Shown here piece by piece: positions 27,382-41,900 of a stretch of DNA of 64,000 nucleotides. How positions within the stretch are numbered: position 1 is the first letter of the stretch; each line of letters begins with the position of its first letter. This stretch comes from Chrysomallon squamiferum. Its lineage: Eukaryota; Mollusca; Gastropoda; Neomphalida; Peltospiridae. The DNA is taken from NCBI GenBank assembly GCA_012295275.1, contig CM022671.1, positions 20,732,822 through 20,796,821 on the forward strand, given 5' to 3'. A model generated the notes under the pieces. That model saw only the letters and a program-made list of their open reading frames with translations, searched no databases and had not been told where the DNA came from. A program made the position numbers and the translations under genes.

Positions 27382-27460
27382 GGAGAGGAACCAATGAGGA
27401 CTTGTTCAAGGAGAAGTCAAGCCTCACGAGACCACTCTAACCACTGAGCTGTAACATGCT
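27382..27460 (-). repeat. tRNA-derived SINE head, minus strand
   Basis: Read on the minus strand, ACAGCTCAGTGGTTAGAGTG (complement of 27433-27452) is a near-perfect tRNA D-arm and A box. GGTTCCTCTCC (complement of 27382-27392) about 50 bases on fits a B box (GGTTCNANTCC). A-to-B spacing is near that of a tRNA, but acceptor stems do not pair, so this is a SINE or tRNA pseudogene rather than a tRNA gene. The 3' body is not identified. Confidence 0.5.
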
Positions 27461-28396
27461 GTCGGGCACTCATAAAGGGATAATAATGTGCAGTAATCAA
27501 GTATTCTGTACGAACCTCTGCAGTGTGTTAAACAGGACAGACATCGTGTGTAATCTATCTGGTGAGCTTCACGTACTAACGAGATGTACAGATATAATCA
27601 AACATATCCTTGGGCAGGCTCGAAGCTGCCCGATGAGCACTGATTGAAAATTTCCAGATGCGGCTGTCCTTTATAGATTTATAAGCAATATATAAAACTT
27701 GCTTGAGTGTGCATGTATATTTTATATACTGTATATGGTTTATGTAAATTATGTATGCATACATGCATGCATGAGTTTGTGTATGTCTTTATGTATGTAT
27801 GTATATATGTGTCTATCTATGTATGTACGTATGTATGTATGTATGTCTGATTGTCTGAAAGTGTGTGTCTGTATGTACCGTATGTTCGTATGTATGTCTG
27901 TGTATATGTGCATATATATTTGTATGCCTGTGTATGTCGATATCAATGTTTTTTAAGATACACATATACTTGTCGATAATTGTTTTACTTCAGTGTGACA
28001 ATATAAAAATATATCATATGATGCTTGACTGCTATACATGCTTGTGTTCTAAACATGTAAAACGTTCTTTATATTTATTTTTATCTTTAATATTGGATAC
28101 TTATTAATAGTTAACCGTTTGGTTGTAGTGTATCTCATGTATGCCTGATTAAAGCAGTGTCAATATATTGATGGACTCTTCTGTAATCTGGATATATGTA
28201 GACTTTGATCAATACAAGTAGTTTGTTTATTTGTCCTCATAGATGTAACTTTGTCAGTAACAAAAATATAATATACACATATTTATAGATATGCTTCGTA
28301 AAATAATGCTGATGCCATTATGATAAAGTTTTATATACAAGAACATACTTGGAAGTGATAGAAATGTAAAGAATAATTGGCTAAAATAAGACAAAT

Positions 28397-28420
28397 TGTG
28401 TGTATGTGTTTGTGTGTGTG

Positions 28421-28475
<55 letters not shown>

Positions 28476-28500
28476 GAGAGAGAGAGAGAGAGAGAGAGAG
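28397..28500. repeat. (TG)n(GA)n microsatellite
   Basis: Imperfect TG, then GA from 28424 to 28500 with one GGAGG interruption. Confidence 0.95.
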
Positions 28501-29636
28501 ATTGGAGTGGGAGGAAGACAGTTATAAAGTTTAGTTAGAAGAGCATCTTAGTACGACTGTCTGGCATAGAAAGAACTGAAGCGTGGAAGCTAATAAACCA
28601 TTTGTATTAAAACGTTGCAGTTCTGTTTTCCTAGCATTATTATCTATAAGATAGATACGACAGATGTAGTATTTCCCTTTGCATACTACAGTTGTTGTAT
28701 TTAGGCATAAAACTCGAACTGGGGGACAGCATTATCAAGAAAGGTTACGTGTTAAAACATATAAGTGTTCTTAGAAAGGAACGAAGTCCATTTATCATCA
28801 ATAATATAATATGTCCGCCAGGTTCGTTCTAAATACATGTAGTCTTATTTAACCCGTGTTGAGTTGTTTTGTCATTCATTATGCGCCAATGCGGCCGCAC
28901 GGTGCTGTTAATAAGGCAAATCTCCGATGGCGATGGACAAGCAAGTATTAAATAAGATTTTCGTTATGAAAGAATTAAATCGATCGACTTTGTTCGAGAC
29001 GTGTCTCGTACAGACCCGCGCTGCCTTGTAGCTCGCGTTCTAGCCTCTCCTGTTTTTTCCCGAGAGACAATGTACTAATTTCTAGTAGAAACACAACATT
29101 CGTCCCAAACGTGCAATTTATACCGTCTCAAGCTTGTCCTATTAGTGTTTTTAAGACTAAGCGATAGAAATTCATATCGATCAAAAACAATATACCTTTT
29201 TTTTCTCCTTTTCCGAGAACAAATCAGATATTTTATTGACTTCGTTGACAAATGGATATAAAGCGACACATTTACTGATGTCTTCGGTCGAACATCGCAG
29301 ACACCATTCATAGAGAATACTTCATTTGCTGTTTAGAAAGTTCAGAAATATTGCTGAAAGCAATATCTGCCAATAAAGAATAATGTAAAATGTAATTCAA
29401 TTTTCAACGAAATATTATTATTTATATTTTGATGAACAAATGCATTAGGAATGGTTTCCTTGACATCAAGATATTTCCAAAATAGATATATAAATGGAAG
29501 TGTTTTATTCATAAAAGCCATAAGTAAACATATACCTAGATCTCGTAAAGATGAATGTTGAATTTTATCGTATGAGTATCTTTTGGTTAATGTTCATTTA
29601 TTCGTTTTTGAAGTTATACAGAAAACAGACTGATTA

Positions 29637-29637
29637 A

Positions 29638-29708
<71 letters not shown>
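29637..29708. repeat. (AAT)n microsatellite
   Basis: About 23 uninterrupted AAT units. Confidence 0.95.
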
Positions 29709-29713
<5 letters not shown>

Positions 29714-32067
29714 TAAAAATAATAAATAAAATCTAAAATTAAAATTGAAAACATTATGTTAATCCAGCCTTTCTTGAGTATTTTGTATTATAGGAACAGT
29801 TGTAGGAACATCCACGTATTACATATAAAAGAAGACAAAAAAGAAAACCGTCTTCCTTAACCTATATAGTTAAAACTCTTTGTTTGCTGATTTAAAAAAA
29901 AAAAAATAATAATAATTTTCTTAATTTCAGAATACTAAAGTTATATTTTTTGTTCTTCTTCAAACCTAAAATTTCACATACATAAAATTCATCTGAAAGC
30001 ACTCAAACTGTAATTGTGATGGTTTAATTTTGTGGAAATTTTACAAAGATTTAAAATTCTGTAACTGATTCGGATTTATCATGTTGTCAAATATATTAAT
30101 ATTGTCAGATTAGTGTTCAGTTGTGCTAAAAAGTTTTGTCTGGCACGAAAATTGCTACAGATTGGTGAAAATCAAATACATTAAAGGGTGTATTGAAATT
30201 TAAAGTACACTGAGCAATTACAGAACGAGGGTTTAAATTTAGTACCATTTATTGTTAAAAAATGATGCCGTAGTCTACAATGTTCCCTTTTTATCACGTC
30301 CAGCCTCTCTTGAATCGACTGCTGGAGAAGTAGAAATCCCCAAAGATAATTACTGCTGGTATAATTCACTTTCCTGACAGCCGCTGTCTGAATACTTTCC
30401 AATCAAGTCTATAGGAATGTTCAGTTGCTTTTTGTCGTCTTGTACAAGAGTGACTGGAAACCTTGTGACTAAACCTTGTTTCTGGGTAATATTGCCTTGT
30501 CGAGATAATGATTATACGCTTGAAGAACACTCAAACACGTCCAACGGCATTTGAATCGTCCGCGAACTCACAGCGTAGGGCTAATGCGATCAATTTTGTC
30601 CGTGGACTACCTGCTTTCCCAGCTTTTCACACTCGATAAATGTCAACGCGGGGCGTAACTCATTTCGCCACTGCCAGAATTGGCCGAGATTTTGAAATAT
30701 TCGCTCAGGAAGAGACGCAGAGATATTACTGACAGTAATTCCGTTATATCTGCCGTCTTAATTTCACGTCCTTGCCACTGCTAAATTTAACTTTTGGAGA
30801 CATAATTATGTATGAGACCCACACACAGTAATGTACTAAAGAAACTAAAAACATGAATCACTTCAGAAACCTAGTTTTTTTTTTTTTTTTTTTTTTAGTT
30901 TGGTTTTCAGAGAAGATTCTGTCTTGTTTGTAAAAATATACTTGATGCATTACGAGATGAAGCTGGAAATTTTAAAATAAAAGGGTGCTTTTCAGAATGG
31001 TTTCTTTGTATCGATAGCTTATAATTTCAGAAGCATATTCAATATTTTTTGTATCGAAATAAGTATCTTTAAGAATATATCGTATCAGATGTTACAAGCT
31101 TTATCACAAAAAGTGTGGTGTAGCGAGAAAAGAGATACTAACTTTGTATGGAATGTATTGTACAGGTAAAAATAGGATATCGCCTTGTAAGGCAAAACTT
31201 TCAAGATACTTAAATAAATAATGCGAGAAATTTAATACATGTTAATGTTATGAACAAATGAGAAACATTCTGGTGTATTAAGTAATATGGTGTAGCGCTG
31301 TTCGGGAATAAGACATTTTTCATCTTGAGCATCCTGTCCATAGGGAAAAAGAAAGATCGATTAGAAAGAACAAAGAATCAAAGATCACTGAAGAAATGGC
31401 TTGTTATATAAATATCATTTTTAGTTGATACTTGACCAGGTACAGATTAATAGAATACCATGATTATCACAAGCTGGTTTTGAATTTTAAATTAGAATGG
31501 AAAGGTCGAGTATATTTATTTTTGATTAGAATCAAGAAATGGTTTTAGAGAAACCGGGTAATCCAGAGCAAATTGGTGACGTAGTTCGCGTAGACAAAAC
31601 AAACATGAACACAAAGGCAAACATAATTCACAAATCGGTATTAATAATTTAGAAAAAAGAAAGAAAAGGCAGCAGGCCTGTCAACCATTCATTTGATTTG
31701 ATGCATGCACACTGTAAATATGCTTCTAAACAACCTAACAATGAAACGACAAAAGGTGAAGCGAGTGTTTTTTATACAGAATGGTGGTGGTATTTTGCGT
31801 CATATGCGCGCTAAATAAGTAATGGGATGAAACGTACGTTGATGGTTTATTCTTTTATACTGAATAAACACATTGATTAGGTGCACCATTACCGAGGCTA
31901 GTACAAACTCCGTCTTGTATTAGCAACTTAAAGGTATCATTAACAGTGCGTTTTCATTACTGCCTGTTTTTAAATTATTCCAAGAGAAACAAATTAATTA
32001 CATCAATGTTGGAGAGAGAGAGAGAAAGAGAGAGATGTGGAGAGAGTATATATATATAGATAGGCAG

Positions 32068-32073
<6 letters not shown>

Positions 32074-32161
<88 letters not shown>
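32074..32161. repeat. (GA)n microsatellite
   Basis: About 43 pure GA units; a shorter imperfect GA/TA patch precedes it at 32012-32060. Confidence 0.95.
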
Positions 32162-32163
<2 letters not shown>

Positions 32164-33006
32164 TATAAATGAAAAATGACTATGTGTTTAGTAACCACTG
32201 AGTTAAATATTTTATATCCCAAACATAACACAAACTGGAAATGACCTAATGCAGAATCCTTGTAGGAAAAATAGCGAGAAGAAGTAGAAATAGATACGTA
32301 CGAAAACAAACAAAATACAAGCCTTAGTGTGCACTGGAACAAAACGTTTTAATTTGTTTTAACACGCAGGCAAGGTATTGATGTTTGTATTAAACGAATG
32401 ATAATCTCCACTCACAACACACTGACTGTAATAGTCTTTTTGCACTTGATATAAATGTCAGATGTCCAATGGATTTGAGTTATTTTAGTACACATAAGGC
32501 GCAGGGCGCCAGGTTTAAGGATTGTAAAGTAGGATAGAATTGCAGTTCAAGCAAGCTTTCTACAACATATGACATCAATGAAAACGCCCCGTGTTCTTTG
32601 TGTTAAAAGACATTGAAAAAATAAAACATTTACTGTTTAAGCCAGTAGCAATCGAATATATATATATATATATATACTGCTGCTGTTGCTACTACTACTA
32701 CTGCTACTATACTGCTGCTGCTATGGTTACTGCTACTACTATTTCTACTATTGCTACTACTGCTTTAGCTATTATTACTATAACAACTATTATAGCGACA
32801 ACAGCTACCACCAGAACAACAGAACAACACAAACAAAAACTACAACTACCACTACACTACCATCACTACCGTTACTATCCACTACCACAACACCGCCATT
32901 ATTACCAATATCAGTATTAGTATATTTTTACCACAACTATTACTATTTCTGTCATTAATTTATTGTTACTGCTGCTGATAATGTAGTTGATAATAATAAT
33001 AACAAC

Positions 33007-33061
<55 letters not shown>
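33007..33061. repeat. (AAT)n microsatellite
   Basis: About 18 AAT units. Confidence 0.95.
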
Positions 33062-34151
33062 GTGAAAATAATCGAAATAATAATATTAAGAAGGTTGTAT
33101 GTTTCTTAACGTTAAAACATTGAAAGGTAAGTTTGCATCCTGTATTTACTTATCATTACCCGTACAGGAAAACTTTGATTTTGCAGGCTAACAAAGAATA
33201 GAACCGTAACTAAGAGAGCAAATGATAATTTAAATAATTCATGTTCTGTTAGCTTGCTATCAGAATGCAGACTAGTGCATACCGTAAACATCTTAATTAT
33301 AGATTTCTTTTTCTTTTCAAACTAGTTTGTTCAAACTGGCCACTCTCACTGGCCAAATTCTCTGTAGAGTACGTTAAAAAAAAAAGATCTGCTTCTAATT
33401 AGTGTAAACTTGAAGTACTCTCTTTCTGCTTTCGCTGATACTACTAATAGAAAACAATCGCATATAAATTAATAATCTATCATACTATGCGTGCCTGTCA
33501 GAATTCTGTTTGAATCATGTCAAAGGTACGATTAATTGCTTCGTGTTGTTACGTGATTATTAAGAAACCAAGCGCTGTGCAGATTGTTTCAAACCGAAAA
33601 TGCTGATATAAATTCTCTTTGTATCGGAGTAACATTCAGATTTTATTGGCGTGAAATTTATATCAGCATTTGTATTTATTTATTTATTTGAGAACAAAAA
33701 GAAAGAAAGAAAAACAGACGACAACAAAACCCCTCAAAAACAACAACCCCCCAAGAAAACTCCACACAACAACACAACAATAAACAAACAAACAAAAATA
33801 AAATCAACCACTAATAATTTAATTTGTGAATCTTATTACCTCATTAATAAAATTATTTATTACAGTACAATTTTTAAATTTAATATGAGCATAGTATTTG
33901 TTTGTTTGTTTTTATATTCAATTTCAGAACAGTCCTTTGATTTATTTTAGCACGGTATTAGTTTATTTGTTTATTTAGTTTTAAAGTGATTCATTTTCTG
34001 AATGTCACCTCTGTATTAAAAATAGTATTATTTAATTTTACTATGACTATACAGTTACAACTCATCATAAATCGTACAGATGCATGTCCTTGTGAAAAGG
34101 TTTATTGGACCAACCTAAGTTTTGTTATTGTCTATTTTCTTAATACACAGG

Positions 34152-34220
<69 letters not shown>
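34152..34220. repeat. (AAT)n microsatellite
   Basis: About 23 uninterrupted AAT units. Confidence 0.95.
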
Positions 34221-36983
34221 GTAAAATGAATTAAAGTTAATTATTGATTTCTAGCAGTCAGTTTATTTATTTAGTTATTTATTTAGTTATTTTTGTTTGT
34301 TTGCTTTCTTGCATTCTTCATTATTTTAATTAATTGTTATTTACTTATTTATATTTTCACGTTTGTCTTTTTACAATGGAGTCATAGTAAATAAAAAAAA
34401 AACCCACCTATATAACAGAATTTACGGTAATGACCTACTGATGTGGAAGCCGCCATCACTTTGATTTGAAGAACTCTTTAATTGTTAATTTCTAATCACA
34501 AAGCCAGACGGGTATGTTGGAACTGCCTAGGTAAATGGCATCAAGAATATCATCAATAATACTAAAATAATTCTCAGTAAATTTTTATCTTTATCTTCAG
34601 CTAGGAGCAGAAATAAAGATACGTTAACATTTTTACTTACAAAGCGAATATCATCAGCAAAAAGCTGTAACGTACAGTAATTTTTACAGTAAATTACGAT
34701 GAGCTGAAGAAGGTATTGTAAAAGATCACTTGCATAAATTGTACTCTTAGGATATATATACCATATATATTCGTGAAATGTAAGAAATTCAGATTCATCT
34801 ATTTTTTTAAATTTAAAAAAAAAAAAAAAAAATTATAAAAACCTAAACCGTTATGACAAATTTAAATAATAATAATAATAAAAAGATGAAAAAAAAAAAA
34901 AAAAAATATATATATATCATTAAAAATATAATAATAATAATAATTTAAAGAAGAAAATACTTTTTTTTTAATAATTAGGAACTATGAAGTAGCTGACAAC
35001 AGAAACAAATTCAAATTATTACGACCAAAAGATTTAAAAAATGTTTTTCGTCTTTGAAAATCTGAAGCTGTTTATTGACGATTTGAAATGCCACGTTCTC
35101 TAGTCTTCTTATTTGTTCCCCACGTTGTACTGATAATTATTACATAGGTCATTAAATTTTCAACAAGTTGCAATTATTATTTCTAAAATGTCTTTTCAAA
35201 GCTATATAATTTTGCCTATGGAAATTTTATCGAACGATAACGTACCAGGAAGTCATTTTTAAAATGAATAATATATCGACTGATAGAGATAAATAAATTA
35301 CTTTCATTCCAGCCGAAAAGCAACAGACAGAATCTTTAAATTTCATATTTTAAATTTATTTTACTCCACTGTCATTTTAAAATGTTTTAAATGTTCTTGT
35401 CTGTTTTATCCTTTATATATATTCATCTCGATTTAGTAATATTAGAAAAAAGAAACTGAACAACTAAGCAACACAATAATGAATCGTCTAGTCAGTATAC
35501 ATTATGCAGAAGTTGATGATAAGATAACGCAGCAACTAAAAGACTAACTAAAACTCATCTAGGCTTAGGTGTGGCCATGGTTGATGCAACTTAAAACATC
35601 AATATCTTTTTGTTGGATCCAACATTCTAAAGACAATGGCATAGACGTTAATAAAACAAAAATAACAAAACAAAAAACAAAACAAAAATATACAAAAAAC
35701 CTAATAATAAGAAAATAAACGCTAGGATTTATTTCATTATATTCATGTAACTGGTTTTAAATAATAAACTACCTAAACTGGCTTAGTTTCAGAGAGGGTT
35801 CTTTTATTGTCTTTATACTGAAGAGCTATTCACCAAGGGAGATAACAGGCATGATTAATAAATGCATTAGATATGGTCAAATGCATTAGAGTCACGATAT
35901 GACGTTGTAGATCTAGTACATTATGACATGGCTTAGGAAAAAATAACTGATGTCCACTATAGATCATCTTTTTACCTTTACTACTAATGTAAGTCTCTGT
36001 ATTCTTAAAGGAGCCTCCGTCATTCGTTAATCGAGTCCTCATTTTAGAAGTCCAGAAATATCAAAGAACTTCATTATTAATTACTTAGAGAATTATATTT
36101 TTATGTTTTTTCTGCTATTTCTGTACTGATTTTTTTTTTTTTTTTCCTTCTTATTAATACTTTCACTGATACAACTGTTATGTTAAAACAGCTGAAACTC
36201 AACTTTGCCGTTTATTGCTGGGTTATATAACATCGCTACGACGCCAAAAATCCACTTAATGTTCGTTGAAATATTGTTGGGTAATTGTACATTCATTCCT
36301 TCAATCTCTGAATGAGTGTAAGTGTTTTTGATTGTCTTAAAAAGTCTTTCCTAAGAAACAATTAAAAAATTTATCAGATTGGCCCACAGTGATGAATTAT
36401 TGAACGAAAAACTGACTGAAACGTTTTGTTTTGCACTTTATATTTCGGGTTAAATGTTTCGTTGATTTCAAATATTAACGTTTTTCATTTTTGAGACTTT
36501 GTCCTTTCGGCATTCACTGAGACAAACTAGGTTAAATTTGATACTTACAAATCGTTTACTCGATTTGTTTAACGGACCGTATCCTGTACTAAATTTCCTT
36601 TCGTATGGATAATAAAATTTGTCCAGCTTTCATTATTTTGTATTTTCTAATCGAAATACCAATAACAATTCCAAGCGAATTAAGCGTTTGCAAACGAGAA
36701 TCAACCTGCAGGACATTTTTAGTAAGAAGTTAACAGGTTTTTTTAAAAGTGTGTATTTGAGTGTATGTGTTTGTTTGTGTGTGTAATTTATTTTAACAAG
36801 TGCAGACTAGGTCGGCTAATCAGATTAGCTCTGGGTTATTTTAGTTACAAAATTTAATTAATCAAACAGTTACTTTTGTTTTCTTTAGGTTAAATGTATA
36901 GTTATCTCAGAGTATAATTAAAGGTATTTATTTATTTGCCCTTTATTACTGTTAGGATTGAAACATTTTGTTTGAGAGTAACA

Positions 36984-37015
<32 letters not shown>

Positions 37016-37160
37016 GTAGTAGTAGTAGTAGTTGTAGCAGTAGTAGCAATATTGTTATTGTTATTATAACTATTATATTATGATAATGATAATGATGACG
37101 ATGTTTCTTATGGCGATGTTAAGACAATAATATCTTCTTCTTTTTTTTTCTCTCTCTCAG

Positions 37161-38218
37161 ATGGTTTTGGTGCCCATATTGAATTTAACAAATACGGCGA
37201 TGGACCTGGTAGATACACTATAATGAACTATCAACTCAACAGATCCACGAGACACTACGAATACCGTGAAATCGGCAAATGGGCAACGAACCTCGACATA
37301 GACACATCGAGAATCGTGTGGTCAGGAGGAACCATGGACATCCCCAAGTCCCGCTGTAGCGAACCATGTAAGACAGGGGAAATAAAGAACATGAGAGACG
37401 GCGATCCTTGCTGCTGGATCTGTACAAAGTGTATGCCTATGGAATTCGTTCGTGACGAAAAGACGTGCGAAGCTTGTCCCAGAGGAAAATGGCCGTACGA
37501 AAACAAAACTGCGTGTTACGATCTGGAAATAGAATACATGACCTGGGGAAGCATATACGCCATCATCCCAATGTGTCTGAGCACGATTGGCATAATGTGC
37601 ACTGCTTTCACGATAATCATATTTCTCATACACAACGATACACCCGTGGTGAGAGCGTCCGGCCGAGAGTTGAGCTACATGTTACTCAGTGGAAGTCTTT
37701 TTTGCTACATGATGACCTTCTTGTTATTGGCCAAACCCTCTCTCATCGTTTGTGCAGTTCAGAGGTTTGGGGTGGGCTTTGGCTTTTCGGTTGTGTATTC
37801 CGCCATTTTGACTAAAACCAACCGAATTTCAAGGATATTTGAAAGTGCTAGAAGGTCTGCTAAAAGACCTCCATTTATAAGTCCCAAGTCACAGCTTGTG
37901 ATAGCAGGAATATTGGTTTTTATACAAATACTTTTCACGTGCGTATGGCTTCTGCTGGAACCGCCCGGCGTAAGACTTCATGTTGACGAAGGGAAAGCGC
38001 AAGTAATTCTTAAGTGTAAAAGTGACGATCTCTCGTTTCTTGTGTCTTTAGTGTATAACATGCTTCTTATTATAATATGTACTGTGTACGCAATAAAGAC
38101 AAGAAAAATTCCCGAGAACTTCAACGAATCAAAGTTCATTGGATTCGCCATGTACACCACTTGCATTATTTGGCTAGCCTTCGTTCCTATATATTTTGGA
38201 ACGCTCAATTCTTTTAAG
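37161..38218 (+). CDS. mGluR: mGluR coding exon 2: end of flytrap, cysteine-rich domain, TM1-TM6
   Basis: The acceptor at 37160 follows a pyrimidine run (TTTTTCTCTCTCTCAG). The first two bases complete an Asp codon with the last base of exon 1. The frame then reads into the expected end of the ligand-binding domain (DGFGAHIEFNKYGDGPGRY). The cysteine-rich domain has the family's nine cysteines at 522, 526, 540, 541, 544, 547, 559, 562 and 575; it relays flytrap closure to the membrane domain. Approximate helices are TM1 586-610, TM2 626-647, TM3 650-673, TM4 702-722, TM5 746-768 and TM6 783-804. C654 (TM3) and C742 (second extracellular loop) form the conserved pair. The TKTNRI motif at 674-679 begins intracellular loop 2. 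PENFNESKFIGF at 774-785 is the class C loop-3 hallmark linked to G-protein coupling. The donor at 38219 reads AAG|GTGAGT, phase 0. Reading through it adds 14 residues before a stop. Confidence 0.95.
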
Positions 38219-38904
38219 GTGAGTATAAATATTAGTGGGTTTAAGTCGGTTTTTATACTTTAATGTCTCGTTTGTTTTGGTCAGTTTTCTTCCCATCATC
38301 CAGCCATCTGATCATTTCTCAAGTTGTTGTTGTTTTTAAGCATTTCAAAGAAATATATTAATTCTAATCAGTTATTATTTATTTATTTTTATATATTTTT
38401 TTGTTATTATTATCACCATCAATGTTATTTTACCGTCAGTTATTTATTACTTGCTGCTTATCTTTCTATTTATCGTCATCATCACCATCATCACCATCAT
38501 CATATTACTATTATCATCATCATTAATTTATATTAATTATATTTATTTATTGACATATGTTTCTTACTTAATAAGAAATGTATGCACTGACTATGTTTGT
38601 ATCCTTAAATTGTGTTTGTGTGTAAACTTGTGTCAGTACAGCCGGCTAAATCCAGAAAATACACATAGCAACTACTTGGACAACTCGTTTTCCATCGCCT
38701 TGATAAACTGACTAAATCCGATTTGTCTAATATACACTTGCCCTCAGTCAACAAAGACCGGCAGGAACATATTTTCGGCTCCACTTGATCCATCCAAATA
38801 TTGGATTGGCGTGACTCTCTTTGTATTCATGAACTTTGTGCAACCCATAGACTAAGTCAATTGTGTCAATGTCCATTTACAACTTTCCTTAGCGGCAAAG
38901 AAGC

Positions 38905-38970
38905 AGCATATATGGTTTAATGGTGGAGTGTTTCAAATGAAATGCGGGAGTTCATACGATCGATCCTCTT
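38905..38970 (+). repeat. Possible tRNA-related SINE relic
   Basis: GGTTTAATGGTGGAGTGTTT at 38914-38933 resembles a tRNA A-box region of the TCTAATGGTtAGAG kind. GAGTTCATACGATCGATCC at 38948-38966 resembles a degenerate T-arm and B box. Spacing is plausible, but both boxes are altered and no tail was found. Confidence 0.35.
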
Positions 38971-41900
38971 TATTAGCGAATTTGTCTGTATTTTTTCTTT
39001 ACTAAAGACGAGCGATAAAGAATTCTCAATTTTCAAGTAGCTTATTGTTACTACTACTACCGCAATGACTGCTGCTACATCAGTAATAACTGCTACTGGC
39101 TATTACTATCCATACCCTATTATTTTTCTTCTAACAAACAAGTACTGTCATCATTGTCATAGTCATCATCATCGTTATCATCATTTATTTAACTTAAACT
39201 GCTGCTGATACTACTTCTTTTGCTATTTCTGCTAAATATTCTACTATTACCACCACTAGCATTATTACTAAATATACTAAACCATAACAGCTACTATTAC
39301 ACTACTGTTATTAATAAATAAACTACTGCAACAACAGCCATTACTACTGCCACTGCTGTTACTACTGTTAATAATAATAATAAGACACTGTTACAACTAA
39401 TAGTATTTTTAAAACTACAGCCGCTGTTTTTTTTTTTCTTTTTTTTTATATTCTTCCTCTTCCTATCATTCAGTGATAGATATACAAAGGATGCTAAATG
39501 TCACTTTGACTTATTCCTGAGTGTCCTTCATTAGGACAAAGGCATAACTTTGACGCTATCATTGGCAGGCGATAAATGAAACGAGCTGCTGAGCTCTCTG
39601 GAGGATTCGTGGTAAAAATTGCTCTGATTCTTTATCAGCTGTGATAGCTGTCTCCCCTGTCTAGCGGTCGCGTACATCACTTGATTTATCTGTTCCTTTT
39701 GGAAGCGTTCCCTCTCAGCTCTTAAACAAGGGGTCGTAATCAAATCTGTCAGATTATTTGATTTGTCAGAAGACAAGCCAAAACCTCAACGACTGATCTG
39801 TGAACAGCAGACATTAAAAAGAATCACATATTGAAGGGAAATAACTCAACGTCAACTTTAATTCCCATGTGGCTGGCATTTGACTGAATATTGCTTGATA
39901 AATTGTAATGTCATGAGGCCGGAAATAAGATGATGGTCAAGTACTTTTTTTGTACTTAATGGTAATAAATCCGATATCATTTGTATTTTTTCAAATATCT
40001 TTATAAGGAACTGTGTTGGCACGATAACTTTATTAAATTAAAATGATACCTTATTATTATAAGGTTAAGACGGCTAAAGTAGCTTATATTCATAGGTGAC
40101 CGCAGGGATGGGACAAAAGAACCCACTGAATTTGGAACTGCAATTATTTTAAAGCAAATTAACAGCTTTACATTTTGATGTTTTATACATAAGTTTTCTT
40201 AACTGACTGTAAATACACGTATAACAGTGTTACGTATACACTTACTTCTTCTCTCGATGCTCGAGTAGATGGGTTATTTCTTATCAAGTATTCGCATCAA
40301 AATGTGCTGACATATTTCGTCCTTTCACCGACCTGGGACTGTTCATATGGATGCTGATACTTGTATCAATTTTATATCAAGTACGTTTGACCTAATAATA
40401 TTCTTTTGGGCGACAGAAACAAATAAAAATAACTTTTTCTGTCATTTTAAGATCTCGGTAGACAGTTGGACATATGCCATATTAAATATCATTATAGTTA
40501 TATTTTTCTTGTTCCAGCTTGGAACAGGTTATTAAAATCGATGCCGTACAAACCTTGAGGTAGTCAAGTTAATAAGCGACAGTTCAAGTTGTGTAAACAC
40601 ACGAAGCAATATTGGAGGATTATTTCCCCGATAATTGTGTATCCAAATATACCCAGCGCACGGAAGAAACCAGCTGAGTATGGGCTTGATGCCGCGTTTC
40701 TTAATTTCAATACAGGATGGTTATGGTATGGAGAATAGCGTGATGGAATCCAATTAAAATGCTAGCACAATGGTTTGGGCACGCAGCGTAAGAAAACATA
40801 ATAAAAGCGATACGGGCTTGTTGAAATTAATTTCTACCTTTATAAATTTTGTCAAAGATTTCTTATCGTTCGTTGACATTGTTTGTTCGACATAAAATAG
40901 ATGAATTTCGTATAATATATGACTATTAACTTAATTTTAAGCTGTATTTTTTTTTTTATCATATGCACTGAAGGATTAATTTGATGATTTATCATTTGTG
41001 ATACATATCGACATTAAACACAGCAACTGTTGTCATCGTATGCATCATGTCCAGACTAAATTAATATATGTATGACTACCTTAATTTTGTTTCTAATTAA
41101 TCTTTTAACAAAAATCTAACATCCCTTTGATTTTTGTTCTGTGACAAATGAGCTGGAACTTTCCAAATACGTTCAACGAAGCCTTGAATATTCCGGTAGC
41201 AGCAACTTCCTATCATACGGCCTTTTTTTTTGCCCTGGAACCAGATAAATAATGAATTAGTTCTGGAAGCAGACATCGAAAAAGCGATAAGTTCCGACAG
41301 ATCAGATTGAGATAAAAGGCAGAAATATCACATTCCTATATATAATTCGTTTTCATTCACAGTAATGCGATAAGTTATGCTCGGCATTGCTGATAACAAC
41401 GTTTATTATATCAGTGTGTTTGGTGTGATGGTTCCTGCTCGCAAATCAAAATACTACAGTTTGTTCAGTGTAAGCCAATTGATATTGGTGATTAATTAAT
41501 TTCTTTTCCTTTCTTTTGTTTATAATCTTAGCCTCGAGCGTCGTTGCAAGGGAAGCAAACAAATAAGAGCGCTAGGTTGATTTGGCTGAAGTTGGCGATG
41601 TAGCTGATTGAAACCTTAGTAACTGACCGTAACGTCATGGTAGTTGTTGGCCCTCTAATTTAACATATTCAGGTTTTTGTCTGAATAAAATTTACATGGT
41701 TTTATGAACTACTTAGATACTTTCAACCGACTTCCGGTTTTTACTACTTTCGTATCTCTTGACATTTTCTCAGTACAAAATGTAGTATCTTGCCGATATC
41801 CTTGTAAAATGTAAATAGTAACAAGGATCACTATTACATGTTTTCTGGACAAAAATAATTTTCAAAGAGGAAACTCTTGGTTACATATCAAAGGCTGCGT

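Larger units (their letters stand above)
18256..37160 (+). other. mGluR intron 1 (18.9 kb)
   Basis: Bounded by GTAAGT at 18256 and a pyrimidine-rich AG at 37160. AT-rich, without any open frame I can tie to a protein. Besides the repeats listed separately it holds trinucleotide-rich patches (20234-20350, 21413-21600, 21670-21910, 25853-26060, 32677-32770), (TACA)/(TATG)-type DNA (22909-23090, 27690-27960), poly(T) at 30877-30897, A-rich DNA at 34807-34915 and (ATT)n(AGT)n at 36987-37035 just before the acceptor. Less AT-rich islands lie near 28860-29060 and 30400-30790. Retaining this intron would stop translation at 18290, after the ligand-binding domain. Confidence 0.9.

Noticed and set aside
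37236-37815. Several 60-116 codon ORFs overlapping exon 2 in other frames
   Set aside because: They are shadows of the real receptor frame, which is supported by domains and splice phase.
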